Assembly: GCF_030296595.1 (NCBI RefSeq)
Contig: NZ_AP027731.1
Coordinates: 1,426,001-1,490,000 of the forward strand
Reading direction: 5' to 3'
Origin: Naasia aerilata
Lineage (GTDB): Bacteria > Actinomycetota > Actinomycetes > Actinomycetales > Microbacteriaceae
Length of the DNA: 64,000 nt
The stretch's first letter is position 1, and every line of letters starts with the position of its first letter. Under the pieces are notes generated by a model. That model saw only the letters and a program-made list of their open reading frames with translations. It did not search any database and was not told the DNA's origin. This document shows positions 16,879-26,923 of the stretch, piece after piece. The translations under genes were made by a program, and so were the position numbers.

Positions 16879-18243
16879 ATGAAGTACGCGAACACCGTCC
16901 TCGACCTGATCGGCTCGACCCCGCTGGTCCGCCTGAACCGGGTGACGGAAGGCATCGCCGCCACCGTCCTCGCCAAGGTCGAGTACCTCAACCCGGGCGG
17001 CTCCAGCAAGGACCGGATCGCGGTGAAGATCATCGACGCCGCCGAGGCGAGCGGACAGCTCCGCCCGGGCGGCACCATCGTCGAGCCGACGTCCGGCAAC
17101 ACCGGAGTCGGCCTGGCGCTCGTGGCGCAGCAGCGCGGCTACCGATGCGTCTTCGTCGTGCCGGACAAGGTGGGTGAGGACAAGCGCAACGTCCTCCGCG
17201 CCTACGGGGCCGAGGTCGTCGTCACGCCGACCGCCGTGACGCCGGAGGACCCGCGCTCCTACTACAGCGTCTCCGACCGCCTGGCTCGCGAGATCCCGGG
17301 CGCCTTCAAGCCGGACCAGTACTCCAACCCGAACGGTCCCCGCTCGCACTACGAGAGCACCGGCCCGGAGATCTGGGCGGACACCGAGGGCCGGATCACC
17401 CACTTCGTGGCGGGCGTCGGCACGGGCGGCACCATCACGGGCGTCGGCCGCTACCTCAAGGAGGTGTCCGGCGGCCGGGTCCAGGTGATCGGCGCGGATC
17501 CGGAGGGCTCGGTGTACTCCGGCGGGACCGGCAGGCCCTACCTCGTCGAGGGCGTCGGCGAGGACTTCTGGCCGAGTGCCTACGACCCGTCCGTCGTGGA
17601 CCAGGTCATCGCCTCCTCCGACGCCGAGTCCTTCGCCCTCACCCTCCGTCTCGCCCGAGAAGAGGGGCTGCTGGTCGGCGGCTCCAGCGGCCTCGCCGTG
17701 GCCGGCGCCGTCAAGGCGGCACGCGACCTGCCCGCGGACGCCGTCGTCGTCGTGCTGCTGCCGGACGGCGGCCGCGGGTACCTCGGGAAGATCTTCAACG
17801 ACGAGTGGATGCGCTCCTACGGGTTCGCGCCCGGCGCGCAGGAGACCACGGTCGCCGACGTGCTCGCCGCCAAGGCGGGCGGTATCCCCGACCTCGTCTA
17901 CGCCCTGCCCGACACCCCCGTGCGGGAGGCGATCGCCACCATGCAGCAGTACGGGGTGTCCCAGCTGCTTGTCCTCGCTACCCAACCGCCCGTGGTGATG
18001 GGCGAGGTGCTCGGCGCGCTCGACGAGCGCGAGCTGCTCGATCTCGTCTTCAGCGGCAAGGCCCAGCTCGGCGACCCCGTCGGTCACGTCGTCGGCACGC
18101 CGCTCGCGCTCCTGGGCGCCGGAGACACGGTGTCCGCCGCGCGCGCTGCGCTCGGCGCCGCGGACGCGGTGCTCGTGACCGAGGGCGGCAAGCCGGTCGC
18201 GGTGCTCACCCGCTCGGACCTGCTCTCCTATCTCTCCGCCTGA
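16879..18243 (+). CDS. cbs: Cystathionine beta-synthase (PLP) with C-terminal CBS domains
   Basis: The 454-residue protein has the PLP lysine in NPGGSSKDR (Lys 44), the phosphate/amide loop TSGNTG (about residue 74) and the glycine loop GVGTGGTITG that holds the PLP phosphate. A C-terminal pair of CBS domains (about 330-454) is expected to regulate it. It condenses homocysteine and serine to cystathionine (or makes cysteine from acetylserine). It is followed after 46 bases by the cystathionine gamma-synthase gene, giving a transsulfuration operon. Regulation by the upstream leader peptide is likely. Confidence 0.92.
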   Translation: MKYANTVLDLIGSTPLVRLNRVTEGIAATVLAKVEYLNPGGSSKDRIAVKIIDAAEASGQLRPGGTIVEPTSGNTGVGLALVAQQRGYRCVFVVPDKVGEDKRNVLRAYGAEVVVTPTAVTPEDPRSYYSVSDRLAREIPGAFKPDQYSNPNGPRSHYESTGPEIWADTEGRITHFVAGVGTGGTITGVGRYLKEVSGGRVQVIGADPEGSVYSGGTGRPYLVEGVGEDFWPSAYDPSVVDQVIASSDAESFALTLRLAREEGLLVGGSSGLAVAGAVKAARDLPADAVVVVLLPDGGRGYLGKIFNDEWMRSYGFAPGAQETTVADVLAAKAGGIPDLVYALPDTPVREAIATMQQYGVSQLLVLATQPPVVMGEVLGALDERELLDLVFSGKAQLGDPVGHVVGTPLALLGAGDTVSAARAALGAADAVLVTEGGKPVAVLTRSDLLSYLSA

Positions 18244-18289
18244 TTCCCCACCCGGCCCTCTTCTCCGGCCCGCTTCCAAAAGGACTGAC

Positions 18290-19435
18290 ATGTCTTCCGG
18301 CTTCAACACCCGTGCCATCCACGCGGGCCAGGACTTCGACCCGACCACCGGCGCCGTCACGCCGCCGATCTACCAGACCTCCACGTTCGTCCAGGACGGC
18401 ATCGGCGGCCTGCGGGGCGGCTACGAGTACGGCCGCAGCGGCAACCCCACGCGGGATTCCCTGCAGACCCTCCTCGCGTCCCTCGAGGGCGGCGCCCATG
18501 GCATCTCCTTCTCGTCGGGCCTCGCAGCGGAGGATGCGCTGCTCCGGTCGATCCTGCGGCCGGGCGACCACGTCGTGCTCGGCAACGACGTGTACGGCGG
18601 CACCTACCGGCTGATCACGCGCATCCTCGGGTCCTGGGGCATCGAGGTGGACGCCGTCGAGATGAACGACCTTGACGCCGTACGTGCGGCGCTCCGCCCC
18701 GGCTCCAGCCGGGTGCTCTGGGTCGAGACGCCGTCCAACCCGCTCATGAAGATCACCGACATCGCGGCGCTGGCCGAGGTGGGCAGGGCCTCCGGGGCGC
18801 TCGTGGTCGTGGACAACACCTTCGCCTCGCCCGCGCTCCAGCGACCGCTCGAGCTCGGGGCCGACGTGGTCGTGCACTCGACGACGAAGTACCTGGGCGG
18901 CCACTCCGACGTGCTCGGCGGAGCGGTCATCACGAACGACGACCAGCTGGCCGAGCAGGTGCGCTTCCTGCAGTTCGCGGCGGGCGCGATCCTGGCGCCG
19001 TTCGAGGCCTGGCTCACCACGCGCGGGATCAAGACTCTCGGCGTCCGGATGGAGCGGCACTCCGCCAACGCCCAGGCGGTGGCCGAGCACTTCGTCGGGC
19101 ATCCCGGCGTGGAGCGGGTCTACTACCCGGGCCTGCCGACCCATCCCGGGCACGAGCTCGCCGCGCGGCAGATGAAGGGCTTCGGCGGCATGCTGTCCGT
19201 CGCCCTGCGCGGCGGGGAGGAGGCGGCGCGGAAGCTCGCGGAGTCCACCAAGCTCTTCCAGCTCGCCGAGTCGCTCGGCGGTGTGGAGTCGCTCATCGGG
19301 TATCCGTCCGAGATGACGCACGCCTCCGTGCGCGGGACTCCGCTGGAGATCGCGCCCAACATCGTGCGGCTGTCCGTCGGCATCGAGGACGTGGACGACC
19401 TCATCGCCGACCTCGAGGAGGCGCTCCCGCGCTGA
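18290..19435 (+). CDS. metB: Cystathionine gamma-synthase / gamma-lyase
   Basis: The 381-residue protein is a Cys/Met-metabolism PLP enzyme: YEYGRSGNPTRD, the cofactor Lys 200 in HSTTKYLGGHSD, GRSGNPT and ETPSNPLMKITD. These enzymes make cystathionine from activated homoserine and cysteine, or split it to cysteine; the two are hard to tell apart by sequence. AAAGGA lies seven bases before the ATG. It forms an operon with the preceding cystathionine beta-synthase gene, so the pair can move sulfur between homocysteine and cysteine in both directions. Confidence 0.9.
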   Translation: MSSGFNTRAIHAGQDFDPTTGAVTPPIYQTSTFVQDGIGGLRGGYEYGRSGNPTRDSLQTLLASLEGGAHGISFSSGLAAEDALLRSILRPGDHVVLGNDVYGGTYRLITRILGSWGIEVDAVEMNDLDAVRAALRPGSSRVLWVETPSNPLMKITDIAALAEVGRASGALVVVDNTFASPALQRPLELGADVVVHSTTKYLGGHSDVLGGAVITNDDQLAEQVRFLQFAAGAILAPFEAWLTTRGIKTLGVRMERHSANAQAVAEHFVGHPGVERVYYPGLPTHPGHELAARQMKGFGGMLSVALRGGEEAARKLAESTKLFQLAESLGGVESLIGYPSEMTHASVRGTPLEIAPNIVRLSVGIEDVDDLIADLEEALPR

Positions 19436-19528
19436 CGCGCCGCCTGCCGGCGGGAGGATCTGGCGTGAGCAGTCCGAGTCGCCGCTCTGGGGACCGCTGG
19501 TTGCAGCCCGTCCTGCTCGGTGCGGCTG

Positions 19529-20345
19529 TCAGCCGGCTCGGCTGAAGGCGGTCGCCCGCTCGATGGCGTCGGGCGTCGGCCGCACGCCGGTGTAGAGCTC
19601 GAACTGCTCGGCCGCCTGCAGGGCCGTGACCGCGACGCCCGTCATGGTGCGCTTGCCGTGGCGCGCTGCCAGGGCGAGCAGGGGCGTCGTCGCCGGGACG
19701 GCCACGACCTCGAAGACCGTCGACGCCGCCGCGACGACCTCGTCGGGGAAGCTCGCCTCGTCGGCGGCCGGGCCGCCCGCCATGCCGATCGGCGTCGCGT
19801 TGATGAGGAGCTCCGCTCCGGGTTCGGGCTCGGCGCCGGTCCACCGGGCACCGTACTGCTCGGCGAGGGCCCGCCCCCTCCTCACTGCGCGCGAGCACGG
19901 TGACATCCCGGAAGCCCAAGTCCGTCACCGCTGCCAGGACCGCCTTCGCCATTCCGCCGCTGCCGCGCAGGAGCACGGACGAGCTCGGAGCGAGGGCCGC
20001 GGTCTGAAGCATCGCGCGCACGGCGACGTAGTCGGTGTTGTGCGCGACGAGCCGGCCGCCCTCGTTCACGATCGTGTTGACCGACCGGATCCGCGCCGCG
20101 CTCTCGGTGAGCTCGTCGACCAGGGGGATGACCGCCTCCTTGAACGGCATCGAGACGGAGCAGCCCCGGATGGGCAGGCCGCGGACGCCCGCGATCGCCT
20201 GCTCGATGTCGGCCGGCGCGAACGCCTTGTAGACGAACGGCAGCCGGAGCTCGTCGTAGAGGAAGTTGTGGAATCGCGTGCCCAGGTTGCTGGGGCGGGC
20301 GGCCACCGAGATGCAGAGGGTCATGTCCTTGTCGAGGATCGGCAC
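19529..20345 (-). CDS. Shikimate-dehydrogenase-like protein (HI0607/SdhL type; one frame break)
   Basis: LCISVAARPSNLGTRFHN, GCSVSMPFKEAVIP with the catalytic Lys, NTIVNEGG, HNTDYVAV with the catalytic Asp, then GSGGMAKAVLAA and GVRPTPDAIERA identify the shikimate-dehydrogenase-like clade, which uses NAD(P) but reacts poorly with shikimate. The frame breaks in the C run at 19874-19878; two missing bases (or one extra) would join LARSEE to GRALAEQYG (272 residues if two are added). I prefer the GTG at 20345 (MPILDKDMTLC) because it matches the family start; further upstream starts would overlap the perfect LacI operator. It is divergent from the arabinose regulator and may be controlled by it. 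Its role is unclear. Confidence 0.75.
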
Positions 20346-20406
20346 CGTCCCATCCTGGCCCGGATCGTGCAGGATCGCCCGCCGCAGGACAGGTCGTTCG
20401 ACGGGC

Positions 20407-20434
20407 ATGTGACGCGTCACATCCGCGCCATACT
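20407..20434. promoter_or_regulatory. Perfect LacI operator and -10 box in the araR/SDH-like intergenic region
   Basis: ATGTGACGCGTCACAT (20407-20422) is a perfect 16-base palindrome with a central CG. CATACT (20429-20434) ends six bases before the GTG at 20441, so the operator overlaps the -35 region of the regulator. Autoregulation, and control of the divergent SDH-like gene, are inferred. A near-copy lies at 21556-21571. Confidence 0.7.
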
Positions 20435-20440
20435 GTGCAT

Positions 20441-21462
20441 GTGACGAGCGATGTGACAGCAGGGCGGGCGCCCAGCATCCGCGATGTCGCCCGGCTCGCG
20501 GGGGTCTCGCACCAGACGGTGTCCCGCGTGCTCAACGCCTCGCCGAGCATCAGGGACGAGACCCGGGCGCGCGTGCTCGACGCGATGGAGAGCCTCCAGT
20601 ACCGCCCGAACCGCGCCGCTCGCATGTTGGTCACGAGTCGCTCGCGGGCGATCGGCATCCTCACGTCCAATCGGGTGCACTACGGCCCCTCGAGCAGCGT
20701 GATGGCCATCGAGGAGGCGGCCCGGGCGGCCGGCTACGCGGTCGTGACCGCGAGCCTGCCCTCGTCCGAGCCCGAGGCGATCATCGCCGCGCTCGACCAC
20801 CTCCTCGATCAGGCGGTCGAGGGCCTCGTGGTCATCGCCCCGCAGACTCGCGTGTTCGATGCGCTCGCGTCCCTGTCGATCCGAGTGCCCTACGTGACCA
20901 TGCAGAGCACCGAGAGGGACGAGTGGCACGCGCTCTCGGTGGACCAGATCACCGGCGCGCGGATCGCGACTCGGCACCTGCTCGAGCTCGGACATCGCTC
21001 GATCTACCACCTGACCGGCCCGCAGGACTGGATCGAGGCCGAGGCCCGCATGCGGGGCTTCCTGGCCGAGATGAGCGACTGGGACGTCCCCACGACCGCA
21101 CCGATCCTGGGGGACTGGACAGCGGACTTCGGCTACCGGGCCGGCAAGGAGCTGCTGAGGTTCCGCGACTTCACCGCCGTGTTCTCCTCCAACGACCAGA
21201 TGGCCCTCGGCTTCCTGCACGCCGTCCGGGATGCCGGGCTCGACTGCCCCGGCGACATCAGCATCGTCGGGTTCGACGACATCCCCGAAGCGGCACATTT
21301 CGCTCCGCCCCTCACCACCGTCCGGCAGGACTTCCCCGAGCTGGGCCGCCGCTGCGTCGCCCTGCTCCTCGGTCAGCTCGAAGGGGAGCCGGGTACTCGA
21401 ACACCATCGTGCCGGAGCTCGTGGTACGGGCGTCGACGGCGCCACCGCCTCGCTTCCGCTAG
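20441..21462 (+). CDS. araR: LacI-family regulator of the arabinose genes (one frame break near the 3' end)
   Basis: The N-terminal helix-turn-helix PSIRDVARLAGVSHQTVSRVLN and hinge RPNRAARMLVT are followed by a periplasmic-binding-like sugar domain with GFDDIPEAAHF. One G missing at 21391-21393 shifts the last 23 residues; restored, it ends YSNTIVPELVVRAS and stops at 21462 (340 residues). The GTG at 20441 is six bases after a CATACT box and gives a leaderless transcript. It stands just before araD and its presumed operator occurs both in its own promoter and in the araD promoter, so it most likely represses araDBA in the absence of arabinose. The gene symbol is by context only. Confidence 0.82.
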
Positions 21463-21514
21463 GGCATCCGCGCCCCGCTCGCGACAGCCGTTACCAACCC
21501 GAGACGGCGTGGAG

Positions 21515-21571
21515 TTGACAGCCTCGCGGGGCCGGGTCCTACACTGACCAGGGCCATGTGACCGTTCACAT
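21515..21571 (+). promoter_or_regulatory. araD promoter with LacI operator
   Basis: TTGACA (21515-21520) and TACACT (21540-21545) are 19 bases apart, one to two more than usual, in a region with G runs where bases may be missing. ATGTGACCGTTCACAT (21556-21571) is a palindrome with one mismatch, placed just after the transcription start. It matches the perfect site upstream of the regulator. Confidence 0.7.
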
Positions 21572-21605
21572 TGGTTATCGAGATCGAACGAAGAGGTTCT
21601 AGCGC

Positions 21606-21683
21606 GTGAATGCGATGACGCAGCAGCCCGGCACGAACGGCGCTGCGGTGCGTCCTGCCCGCCCGGAGCAGGTGACCGCGTGA
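21606..21683 (+). CDS. Possible 25-residue upstream ORF coupled to araD
   Basis: GTG at 21606 is preceded by GAAGAGG and opens a frame that ends in TGA overlapping the araD start (GTGA). The peptide MNAMTQQPGTNGAAVRPARP... resembles no family I know. It may be a coupling leader that sets araD translation, or chance. It has no run of rare or pathway-related codons. Confidence 0.3.
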   Translation: MNAMTQQPGTNGAAVRPARPEQVTA

Positions 21684-22425
21684 GCAACTTCTCTCCCGAG
21701 ATCGAGGTCGCCATCGCCCGGCAGCGCGAGGAGGTCTCCCGGCTGCACGGCGAGCTGATCCGCTGGGGTCTCGTCATCTGGACGGGCGGCAACGTGTCCG
21801 GCCGCGTCCCCGGCGCCGACCTGTTCGTCATCAAGCCGTCCGGCGTCAGCTACGACGACCTGGCGCCCGAGAACATGATCGTCTGCGACCTGGACGGGAA
21901 CGTCGTCCCCGGCACTCCCGGCAGCGAGAACTCGCCGTCGAGCGACACGGCCGCCCATGCGTACGTCTACCGGAATATGCCCGAGGTGGGCGGCGTCGTG
22001 CACACCCACTCGACCTATGCCGTCGCCTGGGCTGCGCGCGCCGAGCCCATCCCGTGCGTGATCACGGCCATGGCCGACGAGTTCGGCGGCGAGATCCCGG
22101 TCGGTCCCTTCGCGATCATCGGCGATGACTCGATCGGCCGGGGGATCGTCGACACCCTGCGCGGCCACCGCTCGCGCGCGGTGCTGATGCAGAACCACGG
22201 GCCGTTCACCATCGGCTCGAGCGCCAAGGATGCGGTCAAGGCCGCCGTGATGGTCGAGGACGTTGCACGCAGCGTGCACATCTCGCGCCAGCTCGGGGAC
22301 CCGGTGGCCCTGCCCCAGGAGGCGATCGACTCCCTCTTCGACCGCTACCAGAACGTGTACGGCCAGCCCTCGACCGAGGTGGCGGTCGGCGGCGCGGCCG
22401 GCCCGCGAGGGGACTGCGCCGATGA
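21680..22425 (+). CDS. araD: L-ribulose-5-phosphate 4-epimerase (frame break at the 3' end)
   Basis: The protein has the class II aldolase/AraD fold: [33 protein letters not shown], and the metal-binding HTHS, plus HGPFTIG with a further His. It converts L-ribulose 5-phosphate to D-xylulose 5-phosphate, the last step of arabinose entry into the pentose phosphate pathway. As given the frame runs on out of phase; one G missing at 22409-22412 restores a TGA at 22423 that overlaps the araB ATG (248 residues). GTG at 21680 has GGAG upstream and matches the family N-terminus. Confidence 0.9.
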
Positions 22426-24037
22426 CCTCCGCCACCGCGACCGCCGGCGACGATGCCGCCCGCGACGCGCTCCGCTCGGGCCGGGCGACGCTCGGCATCG
22501 AGCTCGGGTCCACCCGCATCAAGGCCGTGCTCCTCGGCGACGCCCCCGACACCGTCCTGGCCTCCGGCACGTGGGAGTGGGAGAACCGCTTCGTCGACCG
22601 GATGTGGACCTACTCGGTGGAGGACATCTGGGCGGGCCTGCAGGGCGTCTACGCGGACCTCCTGGCCGACACCGAGCGCCGCTTCGGTGTCCGGCCCGAG
22701 ACGTACCGTGCGATCGGGGTCTCGGCGATGATGCACGGCTACCTCGCCTTCGGCGCGGACGGCGAACTCCTGGTCCCCTTCCGCACCTGGCGGAACACCA
22801 CGACCGGGGCCGCGGCGGCTGAGCTCACCGAGCGGTTCCAGACCAACATCCCGCTGCGCTGGTCGGTCGCCCACCTCTACCAGGCGGTTCTCGACCGGGA
22901 GCCGCACGTCCCGGAGATCCGCTTCCTCACCACCCTGGCGGGGTACGTGCACTGGCGGCTCACCGGGCGGCAGGTGCTGGGCATCGGCGACGCCTCGGGC
23001 ATGTTCCCGATCGATGTCGCGACCGGTGACTACGACACCCGGCTGCTCGCCGACTTCGACGAGCTCGTCGCCGACGCCGCTCCTGCGCTGAGGCTCCGGG
23101 AGCTGCTCCCCGAGGTCCTCGTCGCCGGGCAGCCCGCAGGAGCCCTCACCGCGGAGGGGCGGCGCTGCTCGACCCGACGGGCCGGCTGCGTGCCGGCGCG
23201 GCCTTCTGCCCGCCCGAGGGCGACGCCGGCACGGGCATGGTGGCCACGAGCGCCGTCGCGCCTCGCACGGGTAACGTCAGCGCGGGCACGAGCATCTTCG
23301 CGATGGTCGTCCTGGAGCGGCCGCTCGAGGGCATCCACACCGAGCTCGATGTCGTCACGACGCCCGCAGGCGCCGCCGTGGCCATGGTCCACTGCAACAA
23401 CGGGGCGAGCGAGCTCGGCGCGTGGGCCGGCGTCTTCGGCCGGTTCGCGGATGCGCTGGGCGCATCGGCAGACGCGGACGCGGTGTACGAGGTGCTCTTC
23501 CGGGAGGCCCTCGGCGGCGACCCGGATGCCGGTGGCCTCCTGGCGTACAACTTCCTCTCCGGCGAGCCTCTCGTGGGCTTGGACGAGGGGCGGCCCCTGG
23601 TGATCCGGACCCCCGACAGCTCGCTGACCCTCGCGAACTTCATGCGTGCTCAGCTCTACAGCGTCTTCGGCGCCCTGAGTCTCGGCATGCGCGTCCTGCG
23701 CGCCCAGGGCGTGCAGCTCGACCGCATGATGGCGCACGGCGGCCTCTTCCGCACCGCGGGCGTCGCGCAGCGCTTCCTGGCCGGGGCCCTCGACGCACCC
23801 GTCGCCGTCGCGCGCACGGCCGCCGAGGGCGGAGCGTGGGGCATCGCGGTGCTCGCGTCCTACCTGGCGGTCGCCGAGAGCACCGACCTGGACGGCTACC
23901 TGCGCGGGACCGTCTTCGCCGGCGCGGAGATCGACACCGTGGACCCGGATGCCGGCGACGTGGCCGGCTTCAGCACATTCCTCACCCGTTACGAGACCGG
24001 CCTGCCGGTCGAGCGCACCGCGGCCGACGCGCTGTGA
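22422..24037 (+). CDS. araB: FGGY-family L-ribulokinase (one frame break)
   Basis: [17 protein letters not shown] is the FGGY phosphate-binding start, then [11 protein letters not shown]-type and [14 protein letters not shown]-type regions and [14 protein letters not shown] near the C-terminus mark a sugar kinase. Its place between araD and araA argues for phosphorylation of L-ribulose. One G missing at 23156-23159 breaks the frame; restored, [14 protein letters not shown] joins the halves (538 residues). The stop is 31 bases before araA. The protein resembles xylulokinases in length and motifs more than the E. coli-type AraB, which is common for actinobacterial arabinose operons. Confidence 0.85.
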
Positions 24038-24068
24038 CTGCACCCGAGACGACAGCAGAAGGACGAGC

Positions 24069-25580
24069 ATGAGCAGCACCACCCCGGATCTCTCCGCGCA
24101 CCAGGTCTGGTTCCTCACCGGAAGTCAGGGCCTGTACGGCGAGGAGACCCTCCGCCAGGTCGCCGAGCAGTCGACCCGGATCGCGGAGGAGCTGGGAGCC
24201 GGTCTGCCGGTCGAGCTGGTCTGGAAGAGCGTCCTCACCGACTCGGAAGCCATCCGCCGCGCGGCGCTCGACGCCAACGCCGACGACCGGGTCATCGGCG
24301 TGATCGCGTGGATGCACACCTTCTCGCCGGCGAAGATGTGGATCACGGGGCTCGACATCCTGCGCAAGCCGCTGCTCCACCTGCACACCCAGGCGAACGT
24401 CGAGCTGCCCTGGTCGAGCATCGACTTCGACTTCATGAACCTCAACCAGGCCGCGCACGGCGACCGGGAGTTCGGCTACATCCAGGCGCGTCTGGGCATC
24501 CCGCGCAAGACAGTCGTCGGTCACGTGTCCGACCCGCGCGTGATCGGCGACGTCGACACGTGGGCGCGCGCGGCGGCCGGTTTCGCGGCCTCACGCTCCC
24601 TCAAGCTCGCCCGCTTCGGCGACAACATGCGCTACGTCGCCGTCACCGAGGGTGACAAGACCGAGGCCGAGCTGCGCTTCGGCGTGCAGGTCAACACGTG
24701 GGGTGTGAACGAGCTCGCCGAGGCCGTCGCCTCGTCCGCAGACTCGGAGGTGGACTCGCTGGTCGCGGAGTACGAGGACCTCTACGACGTCGCGCCGGAG
24801 CTGCGCCGCGGGGGAGACCGGCACGAGTCGCTCCGCGACGGCGCGCGCATCGAGGTCGGCCTGCGTGCCTTCCTCGAGGAGGGCGGGTTCGGCGCGTTCA
24901 CGACGAGCTTCGAGGACCTCGGCTCGCTCAAGCAGCTGCCCGGCCTCGCCGTGCAGCGGCTCATGGCCGAGGGGTACGGGTTCGGAGCGGAAGGCGACTG
25001 GAAGACCGCGATCCTCGTCCGCGTGGCCAATGTCATGGGTGCGGGGCTGCCAGGCGGGGCGAGCCTGATGGAGGACTACACCTACCACCTGGAGCCCGGC
25101 AACGAGCTCATCCTCGGCGCCCACATGCTCGAGGTGAGCCCATCGCTGACCACCTCGCGGCCGCGCCTGGAGGTGCATCCGCTGGGCATCGGCGGCAAGG
25201 AGGACCCGGTGCGCCTGGTCTTCACCGCCGACCCGGGGCCCGCGGTGGTGGTCGCCATGAGCGATCTGCGCGACCGGTTCCGCCTCGTCGCCAACGTGGT
25301 GGAGAACGTGGCGCTGCCCGAGCCGATGCCGAAGCTGCCCGTCGGCCACGCCGTGTGGAAGCCCGCCCCGGACTTCGCGACGAGCGCGGCCGCGTGGCTG
25401 ACCGCGGGAGCCGCGCACCACACCGTCATGTCGACCGCGGTCGGCGTCGATGCGTTCCGCGACTTCGCCGAGATGGCCGAGACCGAGCTTCTCGTGATCG
25501 ACGAGGACACCACCCTGAACGGATTCCGCGACACCGTGCGCTGGAACTCGGCCTACCACCGGCTGGCCAGAGGCATCTGA
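24069..25580 (+). CDS. araA: L-arabinose isomerase
   Basis: The 503-residue protein has the diagnostic [81 protein letters not shown] and EVSPSL...[19 protein letters not shown] regions, with active-site Glu residues and metal-binding His in them. It turns L-arabinose into L-ribulose in the cytoplasm. ACGAGC precedes the ATG at 24069. It closes the araD-araB-araA operon. A 41-codon frame fills the 120 bases to the next gene (25580-25705), but it has no ribosome site and I do not call it. Confidence 0.95.
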   Translation: MSSTTPDLSAHQVWFLTGSQGLYGEETLRQVAEQSTRIAEELGAGLPVELVWKSVLTDSEAIRRAALDANADDRVIGVIAWMHTFSPAKMWITGLDILRKPLLHLHTQANVELPWSSIDFDFMNLNQAAHGDREFGYIQARLGIPRKTVVGHVSDPRVIGDVDTWARAAAGFAASRSLKLARFGDNMRYVAVTEGDKTEAELRFGVQVNTWGVNELAEAVASSADSEVDSLVAEYEDLYDVAPELRRGGDRHESLRDGARIEVGLRAFLEEGGFGAFTTSFEDLGSLKQLPGLAVQRLMAEGYGFGAEGDWKTAILVRVANVMGAGLPGGASLMEDYTYHLEPGNELILGAHMLEVSPSLTTSRPRLEVHPLGIGGKEDPVRLVFTADPGPAVVVAMSDLRDRFRLVANVVENVALPEPMPKLPVGHAVWKPAPDFATSAAAWLTAGAAHHTVMSTAVGVDAFRDFAEMAETELLVIDEDTTLNGFRDTVRWNSAYHRLARGI

Positions 25581-25701
25581 TGCCGGCCTCCGCAACGACT
25601 TCCCGCCTCCGGGCCGGGAGCAAGAACCTCGGGCCTCAGGTCCGGGCACCACAGGGAATGCTGACAACGGCGTCCTTTGCAACCACAGGAAAGGAAACAC
25701 A

Positions 25702-26841
25702 GTGAAGAAGAGAGCAATGATCGCCCTCCTCGCTGGTAGCGCGATCGTCGCATCGCTGGCGGGCTGCGCAAGCGGCGGCAACGGCGGCGGCGGCGGCGAC
25801 AACGGCGGCTCGGGCGAGGGCGGCGGCGACCTCATCGGCGTCGCGATGCCCACCAAGTCGTCCGAGCGCTGGATCGACGACGGGAACAACCTCAAGAAGC
25901 AGCTCGAGGACGCCGGCTACACCGTCGACCTCGAGTACGCCGAGGACGACATCCCGACCCAGGTCAGCCAGATCGAGAACATGGTCACGCAGGGCGCCAC
26001 CGCGCTCATCGTCGCCGCGATCGACGGCACGACGCTCACGAGCGTGCTCGAGGACGCCGCCAGCCAGGACATCGCAGTCATCGCGTATGACCGCCTCCTC
26101 CGCGACACCGACGCGGTGAGCTACTACGCGACCTTCGACAACGAGCTCGTCGGCAACATGCAGGCGTGGACGGTGCTGAACGGCCTCGGCCTCACCGACC
26201 TCGAGGGCAAGCCCACCGATGGCGCTCCCGCCGGTCCGTTCAACATCGAGCTGTTCGCCGGCTCGCTCGACGACAACAACGCGTTTTTCTTCTTCAACGG
26301 AGCGATGGACGTGCTGCAGCCCTTCATCGACAAGGGCACGCTGGTCGTCAAGTCGGGTCAGACCGACATCGAGCAGGTCGCGACGCTCCGCTGGGACGGC
26401 GAGACCGCGCAGAGCCGCATGGAGGACATCCTGACCTCCAGCTACTCCGACGGCAGCCAGGTCGACGCGGTCCTGTCCCCCTATGACGGCATCAGCCGCG
26501 GCATCATCTCCGCGCTGACCGACGCCGGCTACAAGGTGGGCGCGGACTTCCCGATCATCTCCGGCCAGGACGCCGAGCTCGACTCGGTCAAGGCCATCAT
26601 CGCGGGCGAGCAGTACGGGACCATCTTCAAGGACACCCGTGAGCTCGCCACCCAGGCCGTCAAGATGACGACCGCGGTGCTGAACGGCGACAAGCCCGAG
26701 ACCAACAACACCGAGGACTACGACAACGGCGTGAAGGTCGTCCCGTCGTACCTGCTCCAGCCGGTGATCGTGGTCAAGGACAACATCAACGACGCGCTCG
26801 TGAAGTCCGGCTACTACACCGACGCCGAGATCAACGGCTAG
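25702..26841 (+). CDS. chvE: ChvE-type multiple-monosaccharide-binding lipoprotein
   Basis: The 379-residue protein has a lipoprotein signal (basic MKKR, lipobox LAGC, Cys 22), a Gly-rich linker, and a type I periplasmic-binding-protein fold ([53 protein letters not shown]). This is the ChvE/GguA-B system binding protein, which takes up arabinose, galactose, glucose or xylose. A strong AGGAAAGGAA site precedes the GTG start. It is first in a binding protein - ATPase - permease operon. The position after araA makes L-arabinose or a pentose mixture the likely substrate. Confidence 0.9.
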   Translation: MKKRAMIALLAGSAIVASLAGCASGGNGGGGGDNGGSGEGGGDLIGVAMPTKSSERWIDDGNNLKKQLEDAGYTVDLEYAEDDIPTQVSQIENMVTQGATALIVAAIDGTTLTSVLEDAASQDIAVIAYDRLLRDTDAVSYYATFDNELVGNMQAWTVLNGLGLTDLEGKPTDGAPAGPFNIELFAGSLDDNNAFFFFNGAMDVLQPFIDKGTLVVKSGQTDIEQVATLRWDGETAQSRMEDILTSSYSDGSQVDAVLSPYDGISRGIISALTDAGYKVGADFPIISGQDAELDSVKAIIAGEQYGTIFKDTRELATQAVKMTTAVLNGDKPETNNTEDYDNGVKVVPSYLLQPVIVVKDNINDALVKSGYYTDAEING

Positions 26842-26853
26842 TCACTCCCCAAG

Positions 26854-26894
26854 AGGTGCCGGTGGCGGGGATAATCTCCCTCCCACCGGCACCT
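26854..26894 (+). other. Intercistronic hairpin after the binding-protein gene
   Basis: AGGTGCCGGTGG (26854-26865) and CCACCGGCACCT (26883-26894) are perfect inverse copies with a 17-base loop between the chvE stop and the ATPase start. Such stems commonly protect the upstream binding-protein mRNA and lower downstream expression. Confidence 0.65.
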
Positions 26895-26923
26895 TCGACG
26901 ACGAAGTAGGAAGCGAGCTCCCA

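Noticed and set aside
25580-25705. A 41-codon gene between araA and chvE
   Set aside because: It touches both neighbours by stop/start overlap, but has no ribosome site, no family similarity that I can see, and poorer third-position bias than its neighbours.
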